From Proteromonas lacertae (lineage: Eukaryota; Sar; Bigyra; Opalinata; Proteromonadidae): a DNA stretch of 64,000 nt. The translations under genes and the position numbers were made by a program. The notes below the pieces were generated by a model. That model searched no databases, had not been told where the DNA came from, and was given only the letters and a program-made list of their open reading frames with translations. Position 1 is the stretch's first letter. Each line of letters starts with the position of its first letter. The DNA is taken from NCBI GenBank assembly GCA_002245135.1, contig NGBS01000886.1:62001-126000 (forward strand), given 5' to 3'. This document shows positions 25,834 to 37,473 of this stretch, piece after piece.

Positions 25834-25924
25834 ATTATTATTATTATTAAGAAAGTATTATACGTTTTAATGTGATTTTTTTTGTTAATTTGAAAAGAAA
25901 ACAATAAAATAACAAACTCTAATT

Positions 25925-26929
25925 CTAAAAATCACATTTACTTTTACAATTAACTATTGGTTCAGATGTCCTACTATCTGCAGGAGGTAAATGCAACAAT
26001 TCCATTCTTAATTGTTTTAATCCACACTTTATTCCATATATATTTGCTTTTAATGAAGGAGTACTTAATGAATTAGGATGTGATAGTCTTATTATACGAA
26101 AAGCTCCATCACAATCACCAAATTCAGGATTTCTCTTTTTAATATCAGTACAAGCAAATGATTCAATGTGAAATACACCATCACATTGATTTTCAATACT
26201 ATTTAATACTTGACTTGATAATATGTTTGGATCAACTTCAATTAACACTACTATAGGCTTATTAAATATTAATGAATGTAAGCTAATTACAAATGAGATA
26301 AATTCATTCATATTATCTATTAATAGCAACTCCAAATTCCTTATAATCACTCTTGTCACAATAGAAATATCTTCAATTTGTGTTTTTATTTGTTGATATA
26401 ATGATTTGATTGTATTTGATTTTTCAAATGTATAATAATGAATCTGAGATGATTCTAGTAACTCTGGTTGAATGGGATGTGATAAATTATAAGAATTACA
26501 GAATTGAGTTGGGTTATTGGTTTTAGTTAGATATTTTTTATATTGCCATGCTATTTGTAAAGTACTATCTACATCAGGTTTTTCTTTAGCTTTTGTAGGA
26601 GTAGATTGAGATAATAGAGTACTATTCTCTGGTAAATTCTTCATAAAATCTTTTTGATATATTTCTTTTTCATTTGATGAATAGAATACCTTCTGTTTCG
26701 AAGAAATTCCTTCTGATATGAAATATTTAACTAAAACTTGTGAATAATTTGTATATCTATCTTTTGCTAATAATACTAAACTGCCCAATGGCATTCCACC
26801 TCCTTGTATTTGATCAAAATCCTTTTGACCTGTTGATATTAGCTGAGATCCATTTAACCATGGTTTTACACCTGATAATTTTATTTGTTTCACTGCATTC
26901 TTGGATGATGATGCTTTTTGGAATGACAT
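25925..26929 (-). CDS. ELP4: Elongator complex protein 4 (ELP4/PAXNEB)
   Basis: Intronless, 334 aa, starting at Met-Ser-Phe-Gln (a TTG nine bases upstream is not needed). The N-terminus LSGVKPWLNGSQLISTGQKD followed by GGGMPLGSLVLLAKD is the ELP4 opening, with the RecA-like fold but without a true P-loop lysine. TLQIAWQYKKYL matches the conserved I-A-W-R/Q-Y motif. The C-terminus KCGLKQLRMELLHLPP is also typical. ELP4 forms a hexameric ring with ELP5 and ELP6 that binds tRNA and supports wobble-uridine modification by Elongator. It is convergent with the BEACH gene (91 bp between stops). High confidence. Confidence 0.92.
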   Translation of the reverse strand: MSFQKASSSKNAVKQIKLSGVKPWLNGSQLISTGQKDFDQIQGGGMPLGSLVLLAKDRYTNYSQVLVKYFISEGISSKQKVFYSSNEKEIYQKDFMKNLPENSTLLSQSTPTKAKEKPDVDSTLQIAWQYKKYLTKTNNPTQFCNSYNLSHPIQPELLESSQIHYYTFEKSNTIKSLYQQIKTQIEDISIVTRVIIRNLELLLIDNMNEFISFVISLHSLIFNKPIVVLIEVDPNILSSQVLNSIENQCDGVFHIESFACTDIKKRNPEFGDCDGAFRIIRLSHPNSLSTPSLKANIYGIKCGLKQLRMELLHLPPADSRTSEPIVNCKSKCDF

Positions 26930-27038
26930 TTTTCTCAAATAAGTTTGTGTGTATCAAATATGTTTGACAAACATGTTTGGATAATTTTTGTTTTTCTTCA
27001 CCAATTCAATAAATTGACAATATAAATACAAAAATAAA

Positions 27039-30000
27039 TTATTTTAATGTAGGTGTGATTGGTGGGTTTTGAAATACAGGATCAGGTCTGTGAATAATAT
27101 CATAACTTACAGTATTAGTAAATAATCTCGGTGTTCTTTCCGTTTTATGTTTATTACAACAAGTAGGAGGAGGACTTGTGTTATTTACTCTAGGAGAATT
27201 AGCTACTGAAGGTGTTTCTCTTAGATTGGAAGGAATACTCACAGCTGAACTATTATATCCATCAATTCTATGTGGTGAAGCATCCATTATATGACGCGAA
27301 GTGTGTTTATTGAATCTAACACATCTTGTGGGGAAAGGATCTTTTGGCATTCTCTATTAACAATAATAACTATAATTATATATATATATATACAGGAACA
27401 TAACTATGATTAGAAGGAACATCTAATTGTGGAAAATTGCCTCTTTCATTAATATCTTCATAATATGACTTATGAAATGAAGGAATTCTAATTTAAAATA
27501 ACATTAATTGAAATATATAATATTATACAATTCATTTAAATCATCGAAATTAGTATTACAATCATAATATGGATCTTTCTTCCTCTGTTTCTTTGCTTCA
27601 CTACTATTCATATCAACATTTGATTTATTACCATATCTAATTTGTTTAACTGGAGTTTTAAATCCTGTTGGATTACCTGGTGGTGCAATTGATCCACTGA
27701 AATTATTATAATAATCATCATCACTTTTGTCATTATCAATTTGCTTTCTTGTTCTGATTTTCTCTGTTTTTGGTGAACTTGATCTTGAATTAATTGAATC
27801 ATATCCAACTCCTCTTATAATTGCTTCACTAAATGGTCTTTCTTGTTGATACAACTCTGGGAATGGGAAAAACATTGAATCTTGAGGTAATAGTGAAGAA
27901 AATAATGCAGTTATATTGTGTGCTAATGATACAACGTGTTCAGTTTCATTCTTGAGAATTGCATCTAAATCATTCACTCTTTCACTTATCTTTAGATGTT
28001 TATTCAGTAGATGCTTTTGACGGAGTGATATTGCATTTTTACTATATTTAAATTATTTAATATGTTATATAACATACATTTTTTCATCTGTTTCATTTTC
28101 ATAGTCTTTTCCTTCTTTTAATAATATCAATCTAATACAAAAAGATTCCCATAATAATGTTTCTATAATAATAATAATAAATTAATAAAATATACGCAAT
28201 TCATTTCTATCATTCTGCCTTCTCTTCAACATTGTATTAAATGAATCAATCAAATTCATTTCATTCTTAACAACCTCTGGATCAGTAATCTTTGGTTGTT
28301 TCGGTTTCTTCATTGTAACTTTCTTTATTGAAATTGGACTAATATTCTCTTTTCCTCTTTCAACTATTGCTTCTTGTTCTTCTAAAACAGCTCTTTGTTC
28401 TTCTATTTTACTATTAGCAGTTATTGGTGTTAATTGACTCTTTCTCAACTTAGGATTTGTTAATGGAGTTGTTGCTTCACTATGATCTATTCTAATTGGC
28501 GTAGTAATATTGAAATATTGTCTATTTCTATTTCTACTTGAACTTTCTGATCTTGAAGTTGGTCTCCAATTATAAATATCACATTGAATTCCAATACTAA
28601 ACATTGGTGGTTTTACTGTATTAAATAACTCAGTAATCATATCTTGTTTTGTCATTTCACCTTTGTGTAATATCAGTGGTTGTCTTGGTTCATATTCTAA
28701 ATCACTATCACTGTCTTCATCCGTTTTCTTTGATATTATTTCTGATGATCTTATATTCTCTGGGACTAATGATACTCTACGATTCTTCGGACTTGTATTT
28801 GCTGAATTTAGTGAATTTCTATTTGGACTTTCTAATGATTGAACTTCTGAGTTTATTACATTTGTATCTATTTTCAGTGTGTCTCGTTCTTCATCATCAT
28901 TATCTTCATTATTATTATTAATAATGTTTTTATCACTCTTTGTTTCACTTAACTTCTCAATAGTTGATTCTGTGGAAGATACTTTATTCAATTCATTTTC
29001 TGATGTTTGTGGTTCTAATAATGTGGATGGAGATATTGAAGTAGTGGAAGTTGCTTTTGTCATACTTTCTTCAACAAGATTCTGTGTAGCTGATTTTGAC
29101 ATTCTATTCATTGTACTGTTACTGCTATGCGATGATAATGCTATTGATTTCTGACTATTTGAATGGACATTCATATTATTCTCTTTATTCTCTATATCAT
29201 CCTGTTGTTGTTCTTCTCCTTCTTCTTTTTCATCTTCTTCCTTCGTTTCTCCTTCATTCATTCACTTCTTCATTTTGATTTTGTGTATCATTTTGATTTT
29301 CATTATTTCTTTCCTCTAATTCATCATTATCATCAATTGGTGGTAAATCACTCGCTTTAATTGTATTATGTAATGGAGAAGAAGCATGTTTTGGTGAAGT
29401 AGATGATTTGTCATTCATATTCACAATCATCGGTTCTTGAACATCTTGAACTGGTTCATTTCCTTGAATTGGAGTAGTAAATATATTTGGTGTTGGTTGT
29501 TTGGGTGATAAAATCATTGCGATTTCTGAACTTCTTCTTGATGCTAACATTGATGTTCTTTTGGATGGATTATAATTAAATAAATGAATATAACACGCTG
29601 ATAAATGTTTTTCTATTTGTTGTGGCTGTTGTTGTTGTTGTTGTTGTTGAGCAAAATACTCTTCATCTCCTAATTCATTATTCTCTTCATCTTGTAAATA
29701 AAACTCATCATCATTATCACCTAAAGTTGATTTTCTATAATTTGATTTTGGACTATTACTACTAATATTACTATTAACTCTTCCTCTTCTACTGTTACTA
29801 CTGTTCTCTCTAAATGGAGATGATTTCCTAATTGGTGTATTGGATCTTGATGGATTATTTCTTTGACTTTGTATAGATGATCTTCTATTCTGTCCTTCTT
29901 GTTGTTGTAATGATGAAACAGCTGTATTTTGAATTCTAGAACCTCTGTTATTATTATTATTACCACTCATATTGGATGATTGGTTCTTTAATAACTGTTG

Positions 30001-31404
30001 TTGATAATTTTCTAATTCACTAAACATTTTGGTAGTAACACCAACATCAATCATTGGAACAGGAGTTGCCCATTTCTTTCCTAAATATCCAATTAATTTC
30101 ACATCTTCAGGATTTTCATCATCTGAATTTGGATCTGATGATTGAGGTGCTTTACTTGAATCTAAGACTTTATCTCCTTTTTTACTCTTTTTATTCTTCT
30201 TTGCATTCTTTTGTACATCATTCTTCTGTTTTTTCTTTATTTCATTATCTGAATTGTTATTTACCCATCGATATGGATCAGCATCTAAATCTTTTTGATT
30301 TGTACCATTATTTCCTTCCACAAATTTCTTAAAGTAATTCTTTGCATCTTTTACTGGTTTTTCTGGATATTCAAAAGTGGATAAATTCAATTCTCTTACT
30401 ATATCTTTATCTTTAAATATCATTGTTAATAGCATTACTAAATTATCAATTCTAGTTGGATATTGCTTTATTTCTTCTTTCATATTATCTAATAGTTGTT
30501 GGATATTACTTTCTTTTATAAATGATGATTCATTTAATGGTTCAGTTTGTTCATATAAATTCAATTGCTGTACTTGTTGTGCTTCAGATGAATTATTATT
30601 ATTATTATTTGAATCAGATTGTATTTTATTTAATTGATCTAATGCAGTTTTTAATTTCTTCTTCAAATCTTCATTCTCTTCTTTTAATGTATTTGCATCT
30701 GATGATAATTGAGCATTCTGAGATTCTAAATTCTTCATATCCAATTGAACTTGTTTCAATGATCCTTCAAGAGAGTTTATTTTTAGTTCATATTGCATTT
30801 GTTTTGTTGTAAAATCAACATCTATTTAGAATAATAATAGAAATATAAGAATACTTGATTGTTTTCCTGGAACTCTAGAAACTCTTCTACTGATTGATAC
30901 ATCTGGCACACTTTCTACACTACCTATTACAGACACTCTTTCATTCTTTATTAGAGAAGCTATATCGTCCAATTCACCAGAAAATAGATTTAAATCATCT
31001 TGTAATCCAGCTCTATTCATTGCTTGACGTAATCCAATTATTAAAAGTATTAATCTCTTTCGTTCCTTTTCAAAATCGTCTCTTTGACGTTCGATTTGAG
31101 CTCTAAGCAGATCTACTAATTGTTCTTTGTCCTTATAATTGGCAGTGACTTCTTTTAGTCGAACTTCAGCAGCTTCAACTTGTCTTCGCAATTCACCTCG
31201 AAATGCTTGAACCATTGAGTCATAATACTTTCTTTCCTTTATTCGCATTAAAGGGTATATTGATGAATCGAAATAAGAAGAAATATTAGCTCTTTCATGA
31301 GGTAGACCTAGTTTATCAGCTAAACCACTGATTGCTTTATCAAAATCTAATTCTGTACCTTGTTCATTTATTTGAGTGACAAAAAAATGTCTTCCTTCAG
31401 ACAT
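27039..31404 (-). CDS. Large coiled-coil and disordered protein, about 1390 aa, unknown
   Basis: Six exons on the minus strand (30855-31404, 28196-30821, 28078-28162, 27529-28041, 27394-27487, 27039-27353) with introns of 33, 33, 36, 41 and 40 nt. The first ~180 residues start MSEGRHFFVTQINEQGTELD and include a long charged helix (residues about 70-150) that should form a coiled coil. Another coiled coil follows at the start of exon 2 (SLKQVQLDMKNLESQ). The middle is disordered, rich in Ser, Asn, Gln and acidic runs. A GAAT repeat at 29253-29264 carries one unit too many for the frame, giving a break; this may be slippage or a consensus error. No family recognised; a cytoskeletal or ciliary role is a guess from composition. 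Confidence 0.7.
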
Positions 31405-31708
31405 ATACCTGTTTGGGCTTTATTGGAGTAATAAAAAAAGAAAAACAGTTAAATTTTGTCAAATTTGGCTTGATTTTAAATACAAATAATACAACTGTAT
31501 TTATTGTATAAAAATATTTTCGAAAGTTGATATTTTTTAAAAGAAATTTATATATCTTGTAATAACATAAATGAAAAAGAATCGATTGAAATTATAGAAA
31601 TTATAAAACATTATGTGAATGAGAAGAATTATTTATTTTATTAAAAAAGTTATAGATAAGTCACAAAAGTTGAAAATAATTAAAAATACTTTATAAATTA
31701 CAAAAGTT
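31405..31708. other. Intergenic region, 304 bp
   Basis: A+T-rich spacer upstream of the coiled-coil gene and downstream of the next minus-strand gene. No ORF with coding character, RNA gene or repeat is seen. Confidence 0.55.
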
Positions 31709-32887
31709 CTATTTATAATTATTTAATGAATCATTATTACTCATTTCATCCATTGAATATAAAGCTTCATTAAACAAATCTTCAACAAATGGAGTTAGAA
31801 TATTTTCATTTTTACTAAATAAAATAAAATGAAAATAAAGTATACTTTATAAATGTCATTGGACTATCTTTCTCTTTCTCTTTCTCTTTACTTTTATTTA
31901 TGTTAATACTTGAAGTTGATAAGTCGCTTATATTATTATATTTCTTCATTCTTGTATTATAGTCAATTTCAAAATCATTAAATATTGGTAATAAACTATC
32001 AATTAAATAATTTTCATTTTCATTTACTTTCATTGATATTACATTACTTTCACTGATTGAATAGTTATTATAATTATTATCATTATATGATATATTGTTT
32101 ATAGTTTCTTTTATTAATCTTTTTTCTTTTTCTGATTGTTGTATTTCATAATTCTTTTGTTTATTTTCTTCAAAAAATAATTTTACTGGTGAAGTAGCTG
32201 TATTTGAATACTTTTTGGGAATTATTTGTGGTTTATTTATTGTTATATTTCTATCAAAAACTGTTTCTTTTCTGTTTGTAAATGTTATTGGTTTTGGATT
32301 TTCATAATCATAATCAATATTATTATTATTATTATTATTTTGATATGTTAATGGTTCTTCATTTATATCAATCACTTGATATTGTGGTTTGAGTGGAGAT
32401 TGATATGGTTTTGAAATATTTATATTTGATTCATTACTATTTTCTAATGGAGGTGGTTCTGAAAATGATATTCCATTTGATTCGTCAAATTGATTAAGAC
32501 TTTCTTCATCTTCTGATTCTATTAGAAACCTTCCAAGTGGCTGGAATTCAGGATGACAAGCTGAGATATATGAAGATGAACCACAATATTTCACAGATGA
32601 TGAAACATGGAATGGACGATCCTGTAGAAAAGGACGATGTTGTGCATGTACAGAAACAAGAAAATCTATTGGTTGACTATCAATTTACAGTAATATTTAT
32701 TATTATACTTTGAAAATGTTGATGGTATTGTAGCAGTATTAATAAATTTTGGCTCTATTCTCGGTATAGGTTGAAATTTCTGTAGTTGTTGAGGAGGCGA
32801 TGATGCTGTCCTTTTAATAGCACCTTTTCTCGTTTTAGATGATTTACTAATAGTGTGTTTCCTCTTTCCCTCTCTTGCTGGCTTCAT
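31709..32887 (-). CDS. Asn-rich disordered protein of unknown function, 371 aa
   Basis: Three exons (32709-32887, 31846-32676, 31709-31814) with introns of 32 and 31 nt. The basic N-terminus reads MKPAREGKRKHTISKSSKTR, then a Pro-containing stretch with PIDFLVSVHAQHRPFLQDRP across the first junction. A more ordered segment (SSYISACHPEFQPLGRFLIE) follows. The remainder is low-complexity Asn/Glu/Ser with one short acidic helix at the C-terminus (TPFVEDLFNEALYSMDEM). TAG stop. I recognise no family. It lies between the coiled-coil gene and the C2/zinc-ribbon gene, all three on the minus strand. Confidence 0.65.
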
Positions 32888-33029
32888 TGAAAATTCAAAT
32901 TTCAAAAATATAAAATACAAATACAGTGTATTATGGTATTATTTAAAAACAATCAAAAACAATTAATATAGATATATTTCTTAAAATGGTATATAAAAAG
33001 TTTCTTAAATCATCATATTTTTTTACAAT

Positions 33030-35863
33030 TTAGACTACGGTTTTGAATGGAATGTAAGGAGTGTTACATTTAGGACATCTTTGTTCTGGCTTTCCAACTA
33101 AACCGTATTGGTCGCATACTTGGCATTGTAAACGGTATACAATAGATAATTTATCAGGAATAGTATTACATGAAGGACATTTCAAAGAAATAAATCCACC
33201 ACATTTAGCACAACGTAAACATTTTTGAGAAGCATTATTGATTGGTACATTACTACAATCATTATGACAGTAATTACATTTAGTCATAATCTTATCACCA
33301 TGTATTAATTTCATAATATTAGTGATCTTATTACAACTACTACATGTAACAGGGTAAGCTTCATAAGTTGTAAGATTATTACATGGTTTTTGACAGGTAA
33401 CACAATGTAATTGTAATATCTTACCACATTTACATTTATGATACATTTCAGGCATATAAGCATTACTAGCAGATAATGATGATGTAGATGAGTTATTATT
33501 AACAGGTGAGAAACTAGCATTCACTAATTTCTTGGTTTCTTCATCTGAAGCTGGTGCTGTTGGTATAGAAGCTACATAATCTTGATGTTTCTTATAATAT
33601 AATACCAAATGTTGGATTTGTTGAAATAAGTCGAATGCATCATTTGTCAAGATTGTCATATTTCCTTGATTACTCATTATCTCTAATACCAAATCACTAT
33701 ATTCAACATGTAATAAAGCACAATCAAACTCAGTGATCAATTCATTATTGCTCTTATATACTTGGACTGTTTTGTTAGTAACAATGATATTACAGTGAGA
33801 ATCACATCTTATTGATGATGATAATACTTGACCACTACTTTCTTTACGATAAGCAGTAAGTGGTTCATTATTATCGACATTATTAGATTCATTAATTTCC
33901 TCCTTTTGATGTGGATTATATTCACATATCTTTCGATGATAAGCATGTTGTCTATATTCTGATACATTAGTTGCAGATGTTTTATTAGCTTCTTTACTAT
34001 GTATTTCATTATTAATCCATTGATCTTTATCAGATTGAATATAATCATGATATAAACCATTATGGTCGATATTCGAATAGGCAACTACAGTGAAACTCAT
34101 ATTAATTGGTTTACTAGCATCACTTCCTTTACCATCTAACTTCATAGTGAAATCTCTACTATGTTTAAGTGGTAAGAATTTATCACTTCCAATTTTACCT
34201 TTTGCTAACACATTCTTCATACATCCACCTACATCAGATACTGCTATTTCAATATCTTTCTTATCCACTATTTGATCATTTACTACTTCAATTACTAATC
34301 CATCAAGTTCACTACAACTATAAGCTATTTTACCACCCTTTTCACATTTCTCACATTGAGCAGTTGTTGTTGAACTTCCTAATCTTGCACCAATCAAAGC
34401 AGCACCTTTTTGAGCATTCAAATTCTCAATAATAATCTCTTTAAACATTAAATAATACTTTCTACTGCAACTTACTTCCATATTGAAATTAACAGTGATT
34501 GATGGATGAATAGTTCCATTCTCTAACTTCACATCAACGTACTTTTTCGGTCCACAGAATAAATTATGTAAAGAAACATAGAAATCACCATAATAAACAC
34601 TTTGATCTTCATTCCAAGCTTCACAAATCATATATTTATGATGTAATTCATAGATTTGTTTTGTTTTATATTGTAATGGTAATGTAGCAACTGGAGCAAC
34701 AAACTTATTACCAGGTAATTTGGACATTGTTATTAATTTTGTATTGAATCCATTGATTGCATACATAATAAGCTTCAAATTAGGAATATCTTCAGAAGAT
34801 TGACAGGTGATTGTGTTTAATTTCAAGTTGAATATTACATCGTCCACTGTCTGTGTATCACTGTTTGGAGGGAAGCATGCTGGTTCACTTCCATTGAAAG
34901 AAGTCATTGGTTTCTCAGCTCCTAAGATGGCATGAGGAATAGTTGTAATGTTGATGTAAGAATGACAATTACCGTTGTAAATATGTTGTCCATTCACTGA
35001 TTGTACGAAATTAGGGAATGGTGAGACTTCTAAGCTGCATGTGAGCAAATCAGTCAATTTACTGGTTGAATCGAAACTTGCTTCTACTTTAGCTAATGGT
35101 TGTTCTGCTTCAAATAATGATTTCAAGTCTAATTGATGTGTACCTATTTTTTGAGGTTGTAATTCACCTTTATCACCTTGAACTTGAGTGTAATAGTTAA
35201 AATCGATTTTTGCATTTCCTGAAGCTACTTGTTCATATGTAATTGGTAATGTAAAGCTGTATTTCTCTTTACTGGTATCTAACTTCCAATCAGGAGCATT
35301 TTGTAATTTGTGGAAAGTTGGAAGGACTAATTTGTAGGGAGTATCTGCTACTTTCATTTCTAATGCGATTGTAACGAATTCCTTTTGTACTTTGGCTACT
35401 GTTAACTCTTTAATGGTAATTACAGTATTGGTGGTTTCTTTGCTGTAACATTCGAATTCTAATTCACTGTCGTACTTTTCATGGGATAACTTAACTCGAT
35501 GTTTGGATGGTCCAGATGCAATTGAGTATAAATCAAGAGATACACTTCCTAATAAAGTAGCGCCTGTCACCTTTGGTCCTGCTTTATTTGAATAGACGTA
35601 TATGGTTAAATACTCTTGATGGAGGTGAACGAGCGAGGGAATAGTTCTTGGCAACATACATTTGTCGTCCCAGGTATAAGTGTCAGTACCGTGCTTAACA
35701 GCAAGTGTAGATTTAAACTGATCTGTCCATGGGAAGTTTATAGCAATAAAAGGGTGGATTTCTTCAGTGTGGTCTGAGAGCCTTACATATTTCAGATGTT
35801 GAACTATATAAACATAAAAATGCAGACGATACCCAAAAAGTCGAAGTGGTAAGGGAAATTCAT
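33030..35863 (-). CDS. C2-like/zinc-ribbon-array family protein A, 934 aa
   Basis: Start at ATG 35863; exon 1 is 31 nt, then a 29-nt intron (35804-35832) and one long exon. A larger upstream start would read through the intron and disagrees with the paralogue. The N-terminal part is C2-like: IHPFIAINFPWTDQFKS, TWDDKCMLP, LTIYVYSNK, then LLGSVSLDLYSIASGPSKHR. Further beta-rich modules follow, one with DFYVSLHNLFCGPKKY. The last ~150 residues are a row of CxxC pairs, including CKCGKILQLHC, CSSCNK, CNYCHND, CLRCAKCGGFISLKCPSC, CQVCDQ and CPKC, able to form several zinc ribbons. No signal peptide or TM segment. The family is not known to me. Paralogue B lies at 37474-40941. Confidence 0.78.
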
Positions 35864-36065
35864 CTAAATCTGTAAGATGAAAAATTTCAAAATTTTTAAA
35901 AAAAATTAGGAATATTACCGTTATATTCAATTTAGATTTTAAGTCATTTCCATTTTTTCTAACTGCCATTATATTGTCAAATATGCTACATGCCCTATGC
36001 TCATAGAACTTTTCTTATAAAAACATTTTTATATCAGACTAATACAGTTAAATTATATAATTACA

Positions 36066-37385
36066 TTATGAGGGAGTTAAAAAGTTGTTTACTTGAATCC
36101 ACCATTCCTTTTCAGCTTCAAATAGTTTAATCATATCATACGCACTTAAATCATCATCAGGTGTTCTTGTTCTAATACAAAAAAAATAGATTATAAAAAA
36201 TACGTTTCTACTGTAAAGGCATCAATAGCTAAAACAGTAAAGTTATTAGGATCATGAACATCCTCTGGCACAGGTGGTGGTAAGGTAGAAGCAGAAGTAA
36301 TTGGTTCTAATTGCACATTATTCTGCGAATTACTATCTTCCAAGTCATGTTCTTTACCATAAACCCATTCTATAGCCATCACTTGTGATCCTTTTCGTTT
36401 TCTATCAGTGCTAATGATTGTAGTGGTTGTTGGACTCTTTAAAGAATAAGGTGAAACTTCTCTTCTTTTATAAGTCACTACATTTTTACTGTCAAATGGT
36501 TTCATTCGAATAGAAGCAGGGGTACCAACTTTCTCATGGATTGGCATTCCTTTACATATTGGAAATGAAGTGAATGGACTAATTTTCACTATCTCTTCAT
36601 CAAATTCATCATGTGGAGGATATTCCATAAATGATGAATCTATAAGTGGATTAGGAGCTGTATAAGGTCTTGAACTGTTAGTACTAGCAAATGTCGTTGA
36701 TAATGGAGATGCGGAGGTAAACGACAAGTAACGCACTTGATCTGGAGTTAAATTATAATTATTATTACTATAACATGTTTGTAAGGTAGAGTTACTTTTA
36801 GAATGTCGTTTTGACTTTGGACTTCCATGTCTGCTTCTATTAGGTGATTTATTTAATGATTGGCACTTTGCACAATTACACATACTACTAAGATACTTAT
36901 ACCTAACATCAGTTTTGTTAATTCCTTTACATTTACAAGGTATTGTGTATGGATCAATATATCCTAATTTTACTTGAGAATTATCTTCTGCTAATAATGC
37001 TAAACCATCAGGTTCTCTCATTGTTTTTACTTTTACTAGATCTGTATAAGAATCTTTCCAGTAAGAGGGTTTGAGAGAGGATGTTGAAGATTGAGTAGAT
37101 ACTGAACCCTTCATCTGAATTACTGGTAATAGTGGAACTGGTGAATTTACCTTCATCTATTTAGTAAAAATGGAAAAATACTGGTGAACGTGCTAAATCA
37201 GATTTTTTATTATTTCTATTATTCTATTTTGAACTATTATCATAAAATGAATACCGTTTCAGCACGATCATATCTTCTTCTACCATTTGGAGTAGAATAA
37301 GTGAATTTTTTCTATTTGTATATATTACTAATGGTCTATATACAGGCATATCATCAGCACTAGTTACAACCTTCAACTGTTGCAT
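36066..37385 (-). CDS. Unknown 399-aa protein with a Cys cluster
   Basis: Five exons (37344-37385, 37255-37311, 37182-37223, 36204-37156, 36066-36171) with introns of 32, 31, 25 and 32 nt keep one frame. The N-terminus is MQQLKVVTSADDMPKKFTYS. A central segment has IPCKCKGINKTDVRYKY and CNCAKCQSL, a spacing that could bind one zinc ion. Most of the rest is disordered Ser/Pro/Thr-rich, with a more ordered C-terminus (EAEKEWWIQVNNFLTPS). It lies between the two C2/zinc-ribbon paralogues, head-to-head with paralogue B over 88 bp, so co-regulation is plausible. No family recognised. Confidence 0.65.
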
Positions 37386-37420
37386 CTAAAATCGTCTTTT
37401 TAAAAGTGAAACGAACTTAA

Positions 37421-37442
37421 AGGCTTGAGTTAAGACAAGCCT
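37421..37442. promoter_or_regulatory. Inverted repeat in a bidirectional promoter
   Basis: AGGCTTG, eight bases, then CAAGCCT: a perfect 7-bp inverted repeat in the 88-bp space between two divergent genes. Position and relative G+C richness suggest a dimeric transcription-factor site; a hairpin in a 5' UTR is the alternative. Confidence 0.4.
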
Positions 37443-37473
37443 AATATGATTTAAAAATAGGATTTTCAAGGAA

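Noticed and set aside
35864-35969. A longer N-terminus for C2/zinc protein A starting at 35969
   Set aside because: It would translate a clear 29-nt intron, and the spliced ATG at 35863 gives an N-terminus like that of paralogue B.
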